A stretch of 64,000 nucleotides of DNA, taken from Ruminococcus sp. Lineage in GTDB: Bacteria; Bacillota; Clostridia; Oscillospirales; Ruminococcaceae. The translations under genes and the position numbers were made by a program. A model generated the notes under the pieces. It was not told where the DNA came from, made no database searches, and saw nothing but the letters and a program-made list of their open reading frames with translations. How positions within the stretch are numbered: the first letter of the stretch is position 1; each line of letters opens with the position of its first letter. Shown piece after piece: positions 44,401-52,454 of this stretch. The stretch lies in assembly GCA_017475555.1 (NCBI GenBank), contig JAFVFL010000019.1, positions 62,001 to 126,000 on the forward strand. The letters are read 5' to 3'.

Positions 44401-44676
44401 GAGACTACCACAACTGCAACAGCCGCTGAGACGCAAACTACAGCAGCCGTTGAGACGCACTGGGGCGATGCGAATGAGGACGGAAAGGTCAATATGGCGG
44501 ACGCCGTTGCCGTGCTCCAGAATCTTGCGAACAGTGCAAAGTATCCGCTTAGTGCTCAGGGTGCAGTAAATGCCGACTGTGACGGCGGGGCAGGTCTTAC
44601 AGGTACGGACGCTATAACTATACTCCGTGTCGAGGCGGGCGAGATAAAGCAGTCAGAGCTGCCGCTTGGTTCATAA
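41467..44676 (+). CDS. Dockerin-bearing secreted metalloprotease with left-handed beta-helix
   Basis: 1069 aa. Signal peptide (1-28). Residues 45-300 are a zinc protease-like domain resembling the Svx/AvrXca group (DUF6055-like), with His171-Glu-Phe-Gly-His175 and a downstream WEAIANW Glu. Residues about 490-600 are hexapeptide repeats typical of a left-handed beta-helix (SGNAV, SDNA units). Then a concanavalin-like module (about 650-840), a CnaB-like domain (about 850-955), a Thr-rich linker and a type I dockerin (about 997-1060: GDANEDGKVNMADAVAVLQ). It should bind a cohesin on a cellulosome scaffold. GGAGGGG precedes ATG 41467; ATG 41452 is unlikely. Confidence 0.88.
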   Translation: MNRLKRVMAAVSAIAMLCGGSGLQTTAAEITSDVITANEKQASELKTRDVWCANEDVNRWESEHFQFIWGKNGADSSKITTSFLEENAKNLEACWNVYMNDLHMEPPTQSVEEYLRDGNEYKVNFYISGTGLSPFEDDWAYMGYDNQGYAFMFCCVGAMQNSPNPSWVLPHEFGHVVTAHQRGWNSNKYASALWEAIANWYREQFLYSDYYQQWAGVTGVTDFFETYMKNLCFTPIIGRDNYAAWFFLQYLTENPDNLGNLGSSFVKDLMQQGQVDEYLYKEIARLSDTDMKELLGNYAKRVATFDLAHKSDYAARMEQLTSSGAWNWGEMYTVLEKTTSKDNYYTVPTERAPQQFGINLIPLEITGDTISVTLEGLSDTDGADWRACIAVEPYSGQTRYSDLFKPGETGTISAGTDVRSAYLVVTATPDESAWQEIGVPWAYGTGEFDENNYPFLSKNRYPYAVTIDGASVLQTQISGATLRGHYHSNGGGFVADTATVADSVYVGPNAKVLEYANVSGNAVIDGYAIVTGSAKVSGNAVVNGHAVVAENAQVKDNAIISDYAGVMGQSVISDNARVIESGLVFNTYKVSDNATVKGVAYCLAGGSASGQAMPDGDYYDDSGRGVRAGSVYGWASPDSYVNSRTYTDGQVAGLEFGTDSSVVAKDTYTSTYGLVHGGASWAAEKTSGKGVLTLTGGALTGDSSYAALHDADYQTAVLLRDDEYQSLFTFADNEGKKGLTVFAQDGSICLRAFVDRNGTTEEVTVNNAYKPGEWVTVSTIITGDTAKLVVNNGREVLTESGAFTIDPVDIMSNDTRYSIGEGMNGSMDFFRVYYKEVAEPEYYYTETEDISAEAKQGTIKLSVVDAQTGEYVNVPGVSLQGIPCRYVDDPDKELPGNIAVTSVSVDGNPFETKVLAQTGTGEFWLSWSAVILRGLPEGYESYESDSVVFDETDSAEITLRLYKAQETTAAATTTTAPPETTTTATAAETQTTAAVETHWGDANEDGKVNMADAVAVLQNLANSAKYPLSAQGAVNADCDGGAGLTGTDAITILRVEAGEIKQSELPLGS

Positions 44677-44684
44677 GAATATAT

Positions 44685-44714
44685 GCAGGGACGGCTGTCC
44701 GTCCCTGCCTTTTT
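44685..44714 (+). terminator. Terminator after the dockerin protein gene
   Basis: GCAGGGACGG, CTGT loop, CCGTCCCTGC, then CTTTTT. Confidence 0.92.
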
Positions 44715-44734
44715 ATAACAGAAAGGAACAGACT

Positions 44735-46927
44735 ATGCCAATATCATTCAACGAAAAGACCAGGCAGTTCCGCCTGAGTGCATTAAGCTCGGATTACATA
44801 ATGACGATCGCTCCGGGCGGCTATCTTGCCCATGTCTGGCTCGGTGAGCATATCCCGGACGACGACCTGAGCTACCTGCTGAGGCTTGACGAGCCGCCGT
44901 TCACTCCGGAGAGCAATGACCGGGACAGAAGCTCATATATGGACGTTCTTCCGGCGGAATTTCCGTGCTTCGGGGTAGGGGACTACCGGGAGCACGCCCT
45001 GAGCATATGCGGAGAGGGCGGTACCTCCACCTGCGATATGGTCTATAAATCACACAGGATAATTGACGGGAAACCGCCGCTTGAAGGACTTCCGGCGACC
45101 TTTGCTGCGGATAATTCTCCGTGCAGTACGCTTGAGGTGACCCTTGAGGACAAGGCAGCTCAGCTTGAAGCCGTGCTGCTGTATACGGTGTTTGAGAATG
45201 TCAATGCGTTCACCCGCTCCGTGCGTATACGCAATACCGGTGACAAGCCGTGTACTCTGACGAGGGTATATTCAGCCTGCATAGATCTTGACCGCTCCGA
45301 TTATGACATGATAACGCTCAACGGCTCATGGGCGAGGGAGCGTATCCCCGACCGCTGCCGGCTGCACCACGGAAAACAGTCCGTCGATTCGGTGCGGGGT
45401 ACCTCCTCACATCAGCACAACCCGTTTACTGCCCTTTGCAGTCATAACGCCGATGAGGACACCGGTGAGGTGCTTGGCTTCAATCTTGTGTATTCCGGCA
45501 GCTTTGTTTCGCTCGCAGAGGTAGATCAGCATGAGCGGACAAGGTACGTCATTGGTATAAATGACACGGATTTTTCGTGGGAGCTTGTGCCCGGAGGGGA
45601 ATTTACCGCACCGGAGGCAGTTATCGTTTACTCCGATAAGGGGCTCGGAGGTATGTCAAGGGCGTTCCACTATCTTTACAGGAATAATCTGATACGTGGA
45701 AAATACCGGGATATCCGCCGTCCTGTGCTGATAAACAACTGGGAGGCGACGTATTTCGATTTCAACACGGAGAAGCTGCTCGGCATTGCCCGTCAGGCGT
45801 CAGAGCTTGGGATAGAGCTGCTTGTGGTGGATGACGGCTGGTTCGGTCACAGGAGCAGCGATAATTCGTCGCTCGGAGACTGGATCGTCAACGAGGAAAA
45901 GCTGCCGGGCGGATTTGCATACCTTTCCGGTGAGCTGAAAAAGCTCGGAATGAAGCTGGGGGTATGGTTCGAGCCGGAAATGATCTCGCCGGATTCCCGT
46001 CTTTACCGGGAGCACCCGGACTGGGCGATACAGGTACCCGGCAGGCGGCTGACGATGAGCCGTGAGCAGTACGTCCTCGATTACTCACGCCCGGAGGTAA
46101 GGGAGCATATCTGGGGCATGATGAAGAATGTCCTTGATTCTGCGGATATTTCGTATATAAAGTGGGACATGAACCGGCAGATCACCGAAGCCGGGTCTGC
46201 GGCACTTCCGCCCGGAAGGCAGAAGGAGCTGTGGCACAGGTATGTGCTTGGCGTGTATGATATGATGAACAGGCTGACCACGGAATATCCCGATATATTG
46301 CTTGAAAACTGCTCCGGCGGCGGTGCGAGGTTTGATCCGGGAATGCTGTACTACTCTCCGCAGATATGGTGCAGCGACGATACAGACGCAGCCGAGCGGC
46401 TGAAAATACAGTACGGTACATCGCTGTGCTATCCGTGCAGCTCAATAGGTGCTCATGTGTCTGTATGCCCGAATCATACGGTGGGGCGGAATACCTCGTT
46501 CACGATGAGGGGTCATGCGGCTCTTGCAGGTACCTTTGGATATGAGCTTGACCCGACAAGGCTGAGCGATGAGGAGAGAGCTGCGATCCCTGAGCAGATA
46601 GAGGATTTCAGGCGTTTCAATCATCTTGTGCGGAATGGAGACTATTACAGGATAGGAAATATATTCTCTGATAACACATGGGACTGCTATGAATTTGCGG
46701 CAGCGGACAGGAGCGAAGCTATTGCTGTGTATTTTCAGGTGCTTGCACGTCCGAACTATGCTTCAAGGCGTGTAAGACTGAAAGGGCTTGATCAGGCGGC
46801 GTATTATTATGAGGAATCAGCTCCGGAGAAGCTGTATTCCGGTGCCGCACTTATGTCGTGCGGTATCAATATCGGCGGACTGTGGGGCGACTATCAGTCG
46901 AGGCTGCTGCATTTCATAAGCAAATGA
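44735..46927 (+). CDS. Alpha-galactosidase, glycoside hydrolase family 36
   Basis: 730 aa. Nucleophile Asp478 in YIKWDMNRQ and acid/base Asp548 in CSDDTDAAERL, the same numbers as the well-studied Geobacillus enzymes. Acts on raffinose-type sugars or galactomannan side chains. No signal peptide, so cytoplasmic. ATG 44735 follows AAAGGAA; an upstream ATG at 44666 lies within the preceding gene and is rejected. The gene starts 21 nt after a terminator and shows no promoter of its own, so it may depend on read-through. Confidence 0.94.
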   Translation: MPISFNEKTRQFRLSALSSDYIMTIAPGGYLAHVWLGEHIPDDDLSYLLRLDEPPFTPESNDRDRSSYMDVLPAEFPCFGVGDYREHALSICGEGGTSTCDMVYKSHRIIDGKPPLEGLPATFAADNSPCSTLEVTLEDKAAQLEAVLLYTVFENVNAFTRSVRIRNTGDKPCTLTRVYSACIDLDRSDYDMITLNGSWARERIPDRCRLHHGKQSVDSVRGTSSHQHNPFTALCSHNADEDTGEVLGFNLVYSGSFVSLAEVDQHERTRYVIGINDTDFSWELVPGGEFTAPEAVIVYSDKGLGGMSRAFHYLYRNNLIRGKYRDIRRPVLINNWEATYFDFNTEKLLGIARQASELGIELLVVDDGWFGHRSSDNSSLGDWIVNEEKLPGGFAYLSGELKKLGMKLGVWFEPEMISPDSRLYREHPDWAIQVPGRRLTMSREQYVLDYSRPEVREHIWGMMKNVLDSADISYIKWDMNRQITEAGSAALPPGRQKELWHRYVLGVYDMMNRLTTEYPDILLENCSGGGARFDPGMLYYSPQIWCSDDTDAAERLKIQYGTSLCYPCSSIGAHVSVCPNHTVGRNTSFTMRGHAALAGTFGYELDPTRLSDEERAAIPEQIEDFRRFNHLVRNGDYYRIGNIFSDNTWDCYEFAAADRSEAIAVYFQVLARPNYASRRVRLKGLDQAAYYYEESAPEKLYSGAALMSCGINIGGLWGDYQSRLLHFISK

Positions 46928-46936
46928 AAATTTTTC

Positions 46937-46965
46937 TTGACAAATCAGAAAAAATATGCTACCAT
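46937..46965 (+). promoter_or_regulatory. Promoter of the asnS operon
   Basis: TTGACA (46937-46942), 17-nt spacer, TACCAT (46960-46965). Confidence 0.75.
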
Positions 46966-46972
46966 AAGAGTA

Positions 46973-47286
46973 TCAAATGCAACGACGGAGAGAAGTAGCA
47001 TGAATGCTCACTTTCAGAGAGTGCGGCAGCTGCGGAAAAGGCAGGTATCCTTTCGCAGGGCTGTGAGCCGCACAGCAGAGGTCATGTGAATAACACTCCC
47101 GAGCAGCAAGCTGAAAGGCTTTCACAGCTTATTAGGTGAGACGTGTTCTGCACGTTACAGCAGACAAAAGTGACTGCTTTTGCAAGGCTTTATGCCTCCG
47201 CAGCAAGGCGGTAATTCAGGTGGCACCACGGAAGCGTTTATCGCTCTCGTCCTGTATATCTCAGGGCGGGAGCGTTTTCTTTTCTG
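46973..47286 (+). ncRNA. T-box leader, asparagine-specific
   Basis: About 310-nt leader. The T-box AGGTGGCACCACGG is at 47218-47231; its TGGC bulge would pair with a tRNA ending GCCA, as expected for tRNA(Asn) with discriminator G. The specifier is probably AAC followed by A (47092-47094). GGAGAGAAGTAG at 46987-46998 fits the stem I base. A terminator (47242-47274 plus T run) competes with the antiterminator. Uncharged tRNA(Asn) should switch on asnS and the genes beyond. Confidence 0.92.
47242..47286 (+). terminator. Regulated terminator of the T-box leader
   Basis: CGCTCTCGTCCTG and CAGGGCGGGAGCG pair (wobbles included), followed by TTTTCTTTT. Confidence 0.88.
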
Positions 47287-47320
47287 CCCGGAGCAATATT
47301 TAAAGGAAAGGGAAATCACT

Positions 47321-48694
47321 ATGAAGCACATTGATATCAAGGAGATCATCAGCAAGCCGTCGGAGTTTATCGGCAGCAGCGTTACAGTCTGCGGCTGGGT
47401 GCGTACCTCACGCAATTCCAAGTCTGTGGCATTTATCGAGCTCAACGACGGAACTTCGCTCAGGAACATACAGGTCGTTGTTGACAAGGGCGAGGGCGAG
47501 TACAAGGAGCCGAGAGTCGGCACATCTGTCAGGGTCGAGGGACTTGTCGTTGAGGGCAGGAACAATACAGCCGAGATAAACGCTGTTCCCGGCGATATAT
47601 TCGTGTTCGGCGACGCACCGACTGATTATCCGCTGCAGAAAAAGGGTCACACCCTTGAATTTCTTCGCTCCATGCCGCACCTCAGGGGCAGGACGAACAC
47701 CTTCAATGCAGTGTTCAGGGTGCGCAGCGTGCTTGCACAGGCTATACACAGCTATTTCCAGCAGCACAACTACGTATACCTCAACACTCCGCTTATAACC
47801 GGCAGCGACTGCGAGGGTGCAGGTGAGATGTTCCAGGTGACGACTATCGGCTACAGCAGCGAGTACAAGTCCGAGGAGGACTACTACGCAGCTGATTTCT
47901 TCGGCAGAAAGGCTGGACTTTCTGTTTCCGGTCAGCTTGAGGGCGAAATGGGTGCGACAGCGTTCGGAAAGATATACACATTCGGGCCGAGCTTCCGTGC
48001 GGAGAACAGCAACACCCCCAAGCACCTTGCTGAGTTCTGGCATATCGAGCCGGAGGTAGCATTCATGGAGCTTGACGATGTTATCGAGCTTGCGGAGGAT
48101 ATGCTGAAATATGTCATCGGCGACCTGCTTGAAAAGTGCCCGGACGAGATCGCATTCTTCGATGCACACTTTGAAAAGGGTCTGAAGGCACGGCATGAGG
48201 AGCTTATATCCCACGATTTTGCAAGAGTTACCTACACCGAGGCGATAGAGCTGCTGAAAAAGTCCGGAGAGGACTTCGTATATCCCGTAGAATGGGGCTG
48301 CGATCTACAGACAGAGCATGAGAGATATATCTCAGAAAAGGTATTTAAAAAGGCTGTATTCGTTACGGATTACCCCAAGGAGATAAAGTCATTCTATATG
48401 AAGCAGAACCCGGACGGAAAAACTGTTGCAGCAGTAGACCTGCTCGTGCCGGGAGTAGGCGAGATAATCGGCGGAAGTGAGCGTGAGTATGACTATGACA
48501 AGCTCATCACAGCAATGAAGGAGAGAGAGATGAACCTCGACCTCTACAGCGATTACCTCGACCTGAGAAAATTCGGCTCAGTCCCGCACGGCGGCTTCGG
48601 TCTTGGCTTCGAGAGACTTATCATGTACACAACGGGAATGCAGAATATCCGTGATGTGATATTCTTCCCAAGGACTGTCGGCTCGATAAGATAA
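47321..48694 (+). CDS. asnS: Asparaginyl-tRNA synthetase
   Basis: 457-aa class IIb synthetase. OB-fold anticodon domain (VTVCGWVRTSRNSKSVAFIE), class II motif 2 FGPSFRAENSNTPKHLAEFWHIEPE and motif 3 GGFGLGFERLIMY. The lack of an Asp-type insertion and the Asn T-box support AsnS. ATG 47321 follows AAAGGAAAGGGAAA; translation starts upstream of this would run through the leader terminator and are not credible. Confidence 0.97.
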   Translation: MKHIDIKEIISKPSEFIGSSVTVCGWVRTSRNSKSVAFIELNDGTSLRNIQVVVDKGEGEYKEPRVGTSVRVEGLVVEGRNNTAEINAVPGDIFVFGDAPTDYPLQKKGHTLEFLRSMPHLRGRTNTFNAVFRVRSVLAQAIHSYFQQHNYVYLNTPLITGSDCEGAGEMFQVTTIGYSSEYKSEEDYYAADFFGRKAGLSVSGQLEGEMGATAFGKIYTFGPSFRAENSNTPKHLAEFWHIEPEVAFMELDDVIELAEDMLKYVIGDLLEKCPDEIAFFDAHFEKGLKARHEELISHDFARVTYTEAIELLKKSGEDFVYPVEWGCDLQTEHERYISEKVFKKAVFVTDYPKEIKSFYMKQNPDGKTVAAVDLLVPGVGEIIGGSEREYDYDKLITAMKEREMNLDLYSDYLDLRKFGSVPHGGFGLGFERLIMYTTGMQNIRDVIFFPRTVGSIR

Positions 48695-48715
48695 GCACAT
48701 CGCAGGAGGAAAGCA

Positions 48716-49906
48716 ATGAAGAATATCCTTGCAGCAGCGGCTGCACTGGTGACAGCCGCAGCACTTACCGCCTGCGGCAGCAGGGAGTCGGTCGTTATCG
48801 AGGCTCCGGAGAAGGAACCGGCTGCCAGTGAGGCTGTACAGACTGAGGCTGAGCCGGAGGAAGAACCGGAGACAGATGCGGAAAATGAAGATGATGCTCA
48901 GTATTCCGAGGTTGAAAATGAAATGATATCCGGAGATGACGAGTCAGATGAAGCGGACGAGGCAATGCGTATCGACATGAAGAAGCGTTCGCTCACGGCT
49001 GACAGCGACGGATTTCTGATAAAGGACGGCGTGCTTTACGATTATGACGGCGTTGAGCCTGTGATAACCATTCCGGACAGCGTTGAACGGATAGAGCAGT
49101 CGGCGTTCTGGAGCAATGATGTGATTGAAGCTGTATATATCCCGTCATCTGTAAAGGAGATAGGCGCAACAGCGTTCTGGAGCTGCAGCGGTCTGAAATT
49201 CGTGGATATCGCAGAGGGTACAGAAACGATAGGCGACGGAGCATTCTGGAGCTGCAGCGGTCTTGAGAATGTGAATCTCCCGGAGAGCCTGACTGAGATC
49301 GGCGATACTGCGTTCTGGGCGATATCCGGTCTTACGATACACGCTCCGTCAGGCTCACAGGCTGAGAAATTTGCACAGTCTTGGGGATTTGGATATTCAG
49401 ATACCTATGCTGAATATACTGCAATGACAGCAGAGCAGAGGGCGAGCGTTATCCGTGCCTCACAGTACGCATACGGCGATTTTACCGAGTTCACCATTGA
49501 CAGCAGCATTACCGCTATAGAGGCTGAGGCATTCCAGTACTGCGACCAGCTCGAAAGCATAACTATCCCGTCAAATGTGCAGTATATCGGCTCGAATGCG
49601 TTTGAATACTGTGACGGGCTGAAAACCGTCACTATTGACGGCTGCCCGGAGATAAGGGCAGAGGCTTTTGAATACTGCGAGGGCATGGAGTCGGTGTATA
49701 TCGGCGAGGGCTGCACGGATATAGGCAGCAGTGCGTTCGCATACTGCCGCAGCCTGAGGGACGTCTATCTTCCGGCGAGTGCGGAAAATATAGACAAGAG
49801 GGCATTTGAATACTGTGCAGACGACCTTGTTCTGCACGTACCGGCTGGTTCATATGCTGAGAAGTACGCAATGGCTGTGGATATACCCTTTGACAACAAC
49901 GTATGA
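48716..49906 (+). CDS. BspA-type leucine-rich-repeat lipoprotein
   Basis: 396-aa lipoprotein (lipobox LTAC, Cys20). A Glu-rich spacer (30-90) precedes at least eight LRR_5 repeats, in which two consensus forms alternate: AFWSCSGL in the N-terminal set and AFEYCDGL in the C-terminal set, separated by a non-repeat stretch near residue 215. Likely surface-exposed. It lies 21 nt after asnS, so it appears to be under Asn T-box control. Function unknown; a binding role is inferred from the fold. AGGAGGAAA site. Confidence 0.85.
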   Translation: MKNILAAAAALVTAAALTACGSRESVVIEAPEKEPAASEAVQTEAEPEEEPETDAENEDDAQYSEVENEMISGDDESDEADEAMRIDMKKRSLTADSDGFLIKDGVLYDYDGVEPVITIPDSVERIEQSAFWSNDVIEAVYIPSSVKEIGATAFWSCSGLKFVDIAEGTETIGDGAFWSCSGLENVNLPESLTEIGDTAFWAISGLTIHAPSGSQAEKFAQSWGFGYSDTYAEYTAMTAEQRASVIRASQYAYGDFTEFTIDSSITAIEAEAFQYCDQLESITIPSNVQYIGSNAFEYCDGLKTVTIDGCPEIRAEAFEYCEGMESVYIGEGCTDIGSSAFAYCRSLRDVYLPASAENIDKRAFEYCADDLVLHVPAGSYAEKYAMAVDIPFDNNV

Positions 49907-50040
49907 GCTCCGGCTTATCCGGACAGGGGAGCAAGGGTGAAACGCATAATCCCGTTCTTACAATGTCAGTCTCCCTGCCGTCAATGGCGCCGGCAGGGGA
50001 TAGAATATATCTATATCAATTTGAAAGGAAAGTGATCGTT

Positions 50041-51051
50041 ATGTCAAGCTCACTGTACATTCCTGAGGGCTATAAGTCAGCTCTCACGCTGAGAGAAACT
50101 CAGCATGCTATCAAGTATATCAAGGACATCTTCCAGCAGGCTCTTGCCTTTGCACTGACTCTTGACCGTGTATCTGCACCGCTCATCGTCCGCAAGGGCA
50201 GCGGTATCAACGATGACCTGAACGGAGTAGAGAGAAAGGTGGATTTCGATATCAGGGAATTTGACGGCGAGGGAGAGGTAGTCCAGTCTCTGGCAAAGTG
50301 GAAGAGAATGGCTCTTTACCGCTATGGCTATGCTCCCGGAGAGGGTATCTATACCGATATGAACGCTATCCGCCGTGATGATGATACGGACAATACCCAC
50401 TCGATATTTGTTGACCAGTGGGACTGGGAAAAGGTCATAACCCGTGAGCAGAGGAATATCAGCTACCTGAAGGATACTGTAAGGGCGGTTGTAAAGGCTG
50501 TTGCGTATACCAAGAGGAAGGTGAGCCTGCGTTATCCTCAGATAGCCGGGAACATCTGCGAGGACGTTTATTTCATCACAACTCAGGAGCTTGCTGACAG
50601 ATACCCTGACAAGTCCTCACATGAGCGTGAGAGGCTGATAACAAAGGAGCACAAGACGATATTCCTCATGGGTATCGGAGGAAAGCTGGATTCCGGCGAA
50701 AAGCATGACGGAAGAGCACCGGACTACGATGACTGGCAGCTCAACGGGGATATCATAGTCTGGGACGAGACGCTGAACGATTCTCTTGAGATATCCTCTA
50801 TGGGTATCCGTGTTGATGCGGATTCTCTTGCAAAGCAGCTTGCTGAGTGCGGTGCAGAGGACAGGATGCAGTATGATTATCATAAGATGATAGCAAATGA
50901 CACTCTGCCGCTTACTATCGGCGGAGGTATCGGTCAGTCGAGGCTGTGTATGCTGCTTCTGAAAAAGGCTCATATCGGAGAGGTGCAGTCCTCGATATGG
51001 CCGGAGGAAATGATATCCGAGTGCCAGAGAAACGGTATCACGCTGCTCTGA
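50041..51051 (+). CDS. asnA: Aspartate--ammonia ligase
   Basis: 336-aa AsnA, making asparagine from aspartate, ammonia and ATP. VRKGSGINDDLNGVERKVDFD, VQSLAKWKRMAL and TIGGGIGQSRLCMLLL are family motifs. It is 134 nt after the lipoprotein gene; that gap has a hairpin (CCCTGCCG 49973-49980 with CGGCAGGG 49991-49998) but no T run, so read-through from the T-box promoter is plausible. Confidence 0.96.
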   Translation: MSSSLYIPEGYKSALTLRETQHAIKYIKDIFQQALAFALTLDRVSAPLIVRKGSGINDDLNGVERKVDFDIREFDGEGEVVQSLAKWKRMALYRYGYAPGEGIYTDMNAIRRDDDTDNTHSIFVDQWDWEKVITREQRNISYLKDTVRAVVKAVAYTKRKVSLRYPQIAGNICEDVYFITTQELADRYPDKSSHERERLITKEHKTIFLMGIGGKLDSGEKHDGRAPDYDDWQLNGDIIVWDETLNDSLEISSMGIRVDADSLAKQLAECGAEDRMQYDYHKMIANDTLPLTIGGGIGQSRLCMLLLKKAHIGEVQSSIWPEEMISECQRNGITLL

Positions 51052-51133
51052 CGGCTAAGCGGAAGGGTATATGCCGTTTCAGGAAAAAAGCGTCAGACGT
51101 TGATTTATGTAAGCAAAATTCCAGAGAATGAAC

Positions 51134-51160
51134 AAGCCCTGAGACAGAGTCTCAGGGCTT
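51134..51160. terminator. Hairpin between convergent asnA and methyltransferase genes
   Basis: AAGCCCTGAGAC, loop AGA, GTCTCAGGGCTT. A perfect 12-bp stem at the 3' ends of two converging genes; T runs are weak. Confidence 0.75.
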
Positions 51161-51168
51161 TGATCTTG

Positions 51169-52158
51169 CTAAATATGCTCGTTTCTTCTGAGGGTATCAC
51201 CTATCTGAGCGGCTATCAGCTGCAATACATCAACTACAACGGAGTTGCCGAACTGCTTGTATGCCTGATTCATAGTCTCCGACATCTTAAAGCTGTCCGG
51301 AAAGCCCATGAGCCGGGCACATTCACGGGGGTGCAGACGGCGTGTCCTTCCGTTTATCAGATACCCGCCGGTCTTTGCAAAGACACCGCCGCCGTTGGCA
51401 GAGAGCGTTATCGCAATACCTCTTGTGCTGTAGATACGCTCCCCCTGACCGCCCTTATTCACAGTCCCGAGACGCACGGGCTTATTGCTGTAGCCCTCTA
51501 TTTCCTCATGTATATAATACGTATCGCTCCGCTCTACCCAAAGCTCCCTGACTATAGCCTCATCATCAAGCAGAATGTCCTTTACATGGCGTTTCAGCTC
51601 GAACGGCTCCGGGAAATGAAAGCCTGCCGGGTCGATATCCTCCCGGAAGCAGACCATATATATCCTCTCTCTTTTCTGCGGAACTCCATAATCCGCCGAA
51701 TTGAGCACCTTATAATAAAAGCTGTAGCCGAGCTCCTCCATGACAGCTTTTACAGTGGCAAGCGTGCGTCCGCCGTTGTGCGAGGCGAAGTTCCGTACAT
51801 TTTCCATGAATACGACCGCCGGTCTTTTTTCTCTTACGATACGTGCGGTATCGAAAAAAAGTGTACCCCGGCTGTCCTCAAAGCCCAGCTGCTTGCCGCT
51901 TATCGAGAACGCCTGGCACGGGAAGCCGGCACAGAGTATATCATGCTCCGGGACAGTTTTTTCGTCGATCTTCGTGATATCACCGTCCGGGATCTCCCCG
52001 AAATTTGCATGGTAGACCTTCTGTGCCTGCGGATCCCATTCGTTTGAGTAAACACATTCTCCGCCGAGGGAGCTGAGTGCGAGCCTGAATCCGCCGATAC
52101 CTGCGAACAGGTCTATAAATTTAAGCCCCGAAAGGCTTTTGTCCATTATCTCTATCAT
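51169..52158 (-). CDS. DNA (cytosine-5) methyltransferase
   Basis: 329 aa. Motif I FAGIGGFRLAL, motif IV GFPCQAFS with the catalytic Cys, motif VI ENVRNF, motif VIII QKRERIY, motif X GNSVVVDVL. The target domain between VIII and IX is short, as in M.HaeIII-size enzymes. No restriction endonuclease is beside it, so it looks like an orphan. The ATG at 52158 follows GGAGG; upstream in-frame codons are non-coding leader. Confidence 0.93.
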   Translation of the reverse strand: MIEIMDKSLSGLKFIDLFAGIGGFRLALSSLGGECVYSNEWDPQAQKVYHANFGEIPDGDITKIDEKTVPEHDILCAGFPCQAFSISGKQLGFEDSRGTLFFDTARIVREKRPAVVFMENVRNFASHNGGRTLATVKAVMEELGYSFYYKVLNSADYGVPQKRERIYMVCFREDIDPAGFHFPEPFELKRHVKDILLDDEAIVRELWVERSDTYYIHEEIEGYSNKPVRLGTVNKGGQGERIYSTRGIAITLSANGGGVFAKTGGYLINGRTRRLHPRECARLMGFPDSFKMSETMNQAYKQFGNSVVVDVLQLIAAQIGDTLRRNEHI

Positions 52159-52177
52159 ATTTTTCCTCCAGTATACC

Positions 52178-52220
52178 GACCTTCCCGAAGGCGTGCCAAG
52201 CACCGGCTTTCGGGGAGGTC
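52178..52220 (-). promoter_or_regulatory. 5'-terminal hairpin of the methyltransferase mRNA
   Basis: Fifteen pairs (two G-U on one strand) between 52178-52192 and 52206-52220, then a 2-nt bulge, a GTGC/GCAC stem and a CAA loop. It begins at the expected first transcribed base (about 52221) and ends 20 nt before the start codon. Confidence 0.65.
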
Positions 52221-52227
52221 TGACACT

Positions 52228-52256
52228 ATTATAGCATATCCACTGTGATTTTTCAA
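52228..52256 (-). promoter_or_regulatory. Promoter of the methyltransferase gene
   Basis: Minus strand TTGAAA (52256-52251), 17-nt spacer, TATAAT (52233-52228). Confidence 0.8.
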
Positions 52257-52349
52257 CTGTTTTGTGACACGCCGGATAAAGAAATAATAAACGGGGATAA
52301 TAAGTATGGCAGTAAAGTGTGAACAATTTATGAATTTTACAGAAAAGGC

Positions 52350-52378
52350 TTGACAAAGTAAATTTGATTTGATATAAT
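52350..52378 (+). promoter_or_regulatory. Consensus promoter of the peroxidase-thioredoxin operon
   Basis: TTGACA (52350-52355), 17-nt spacer, TATAAT (52373-52378): a perfect sigma-A match, so expression is expected to be strong. No PerR box is evident. Confidence 0.88.
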
Positions 52379-52454
52379 TTAATTGAACACAACGGATATG
52401 ACAAAAATTACAGTATCACACTGATGATAAAATATTTTTAAGGAGGAAAATGTT

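Noticed and set aside
49973..49998. Terminator between the LRR lipoprotein and asnA
   Set aside because: The stem CCCTGCCG/CGGCAGGG has no T run on either strand, so it was not called a terminator.
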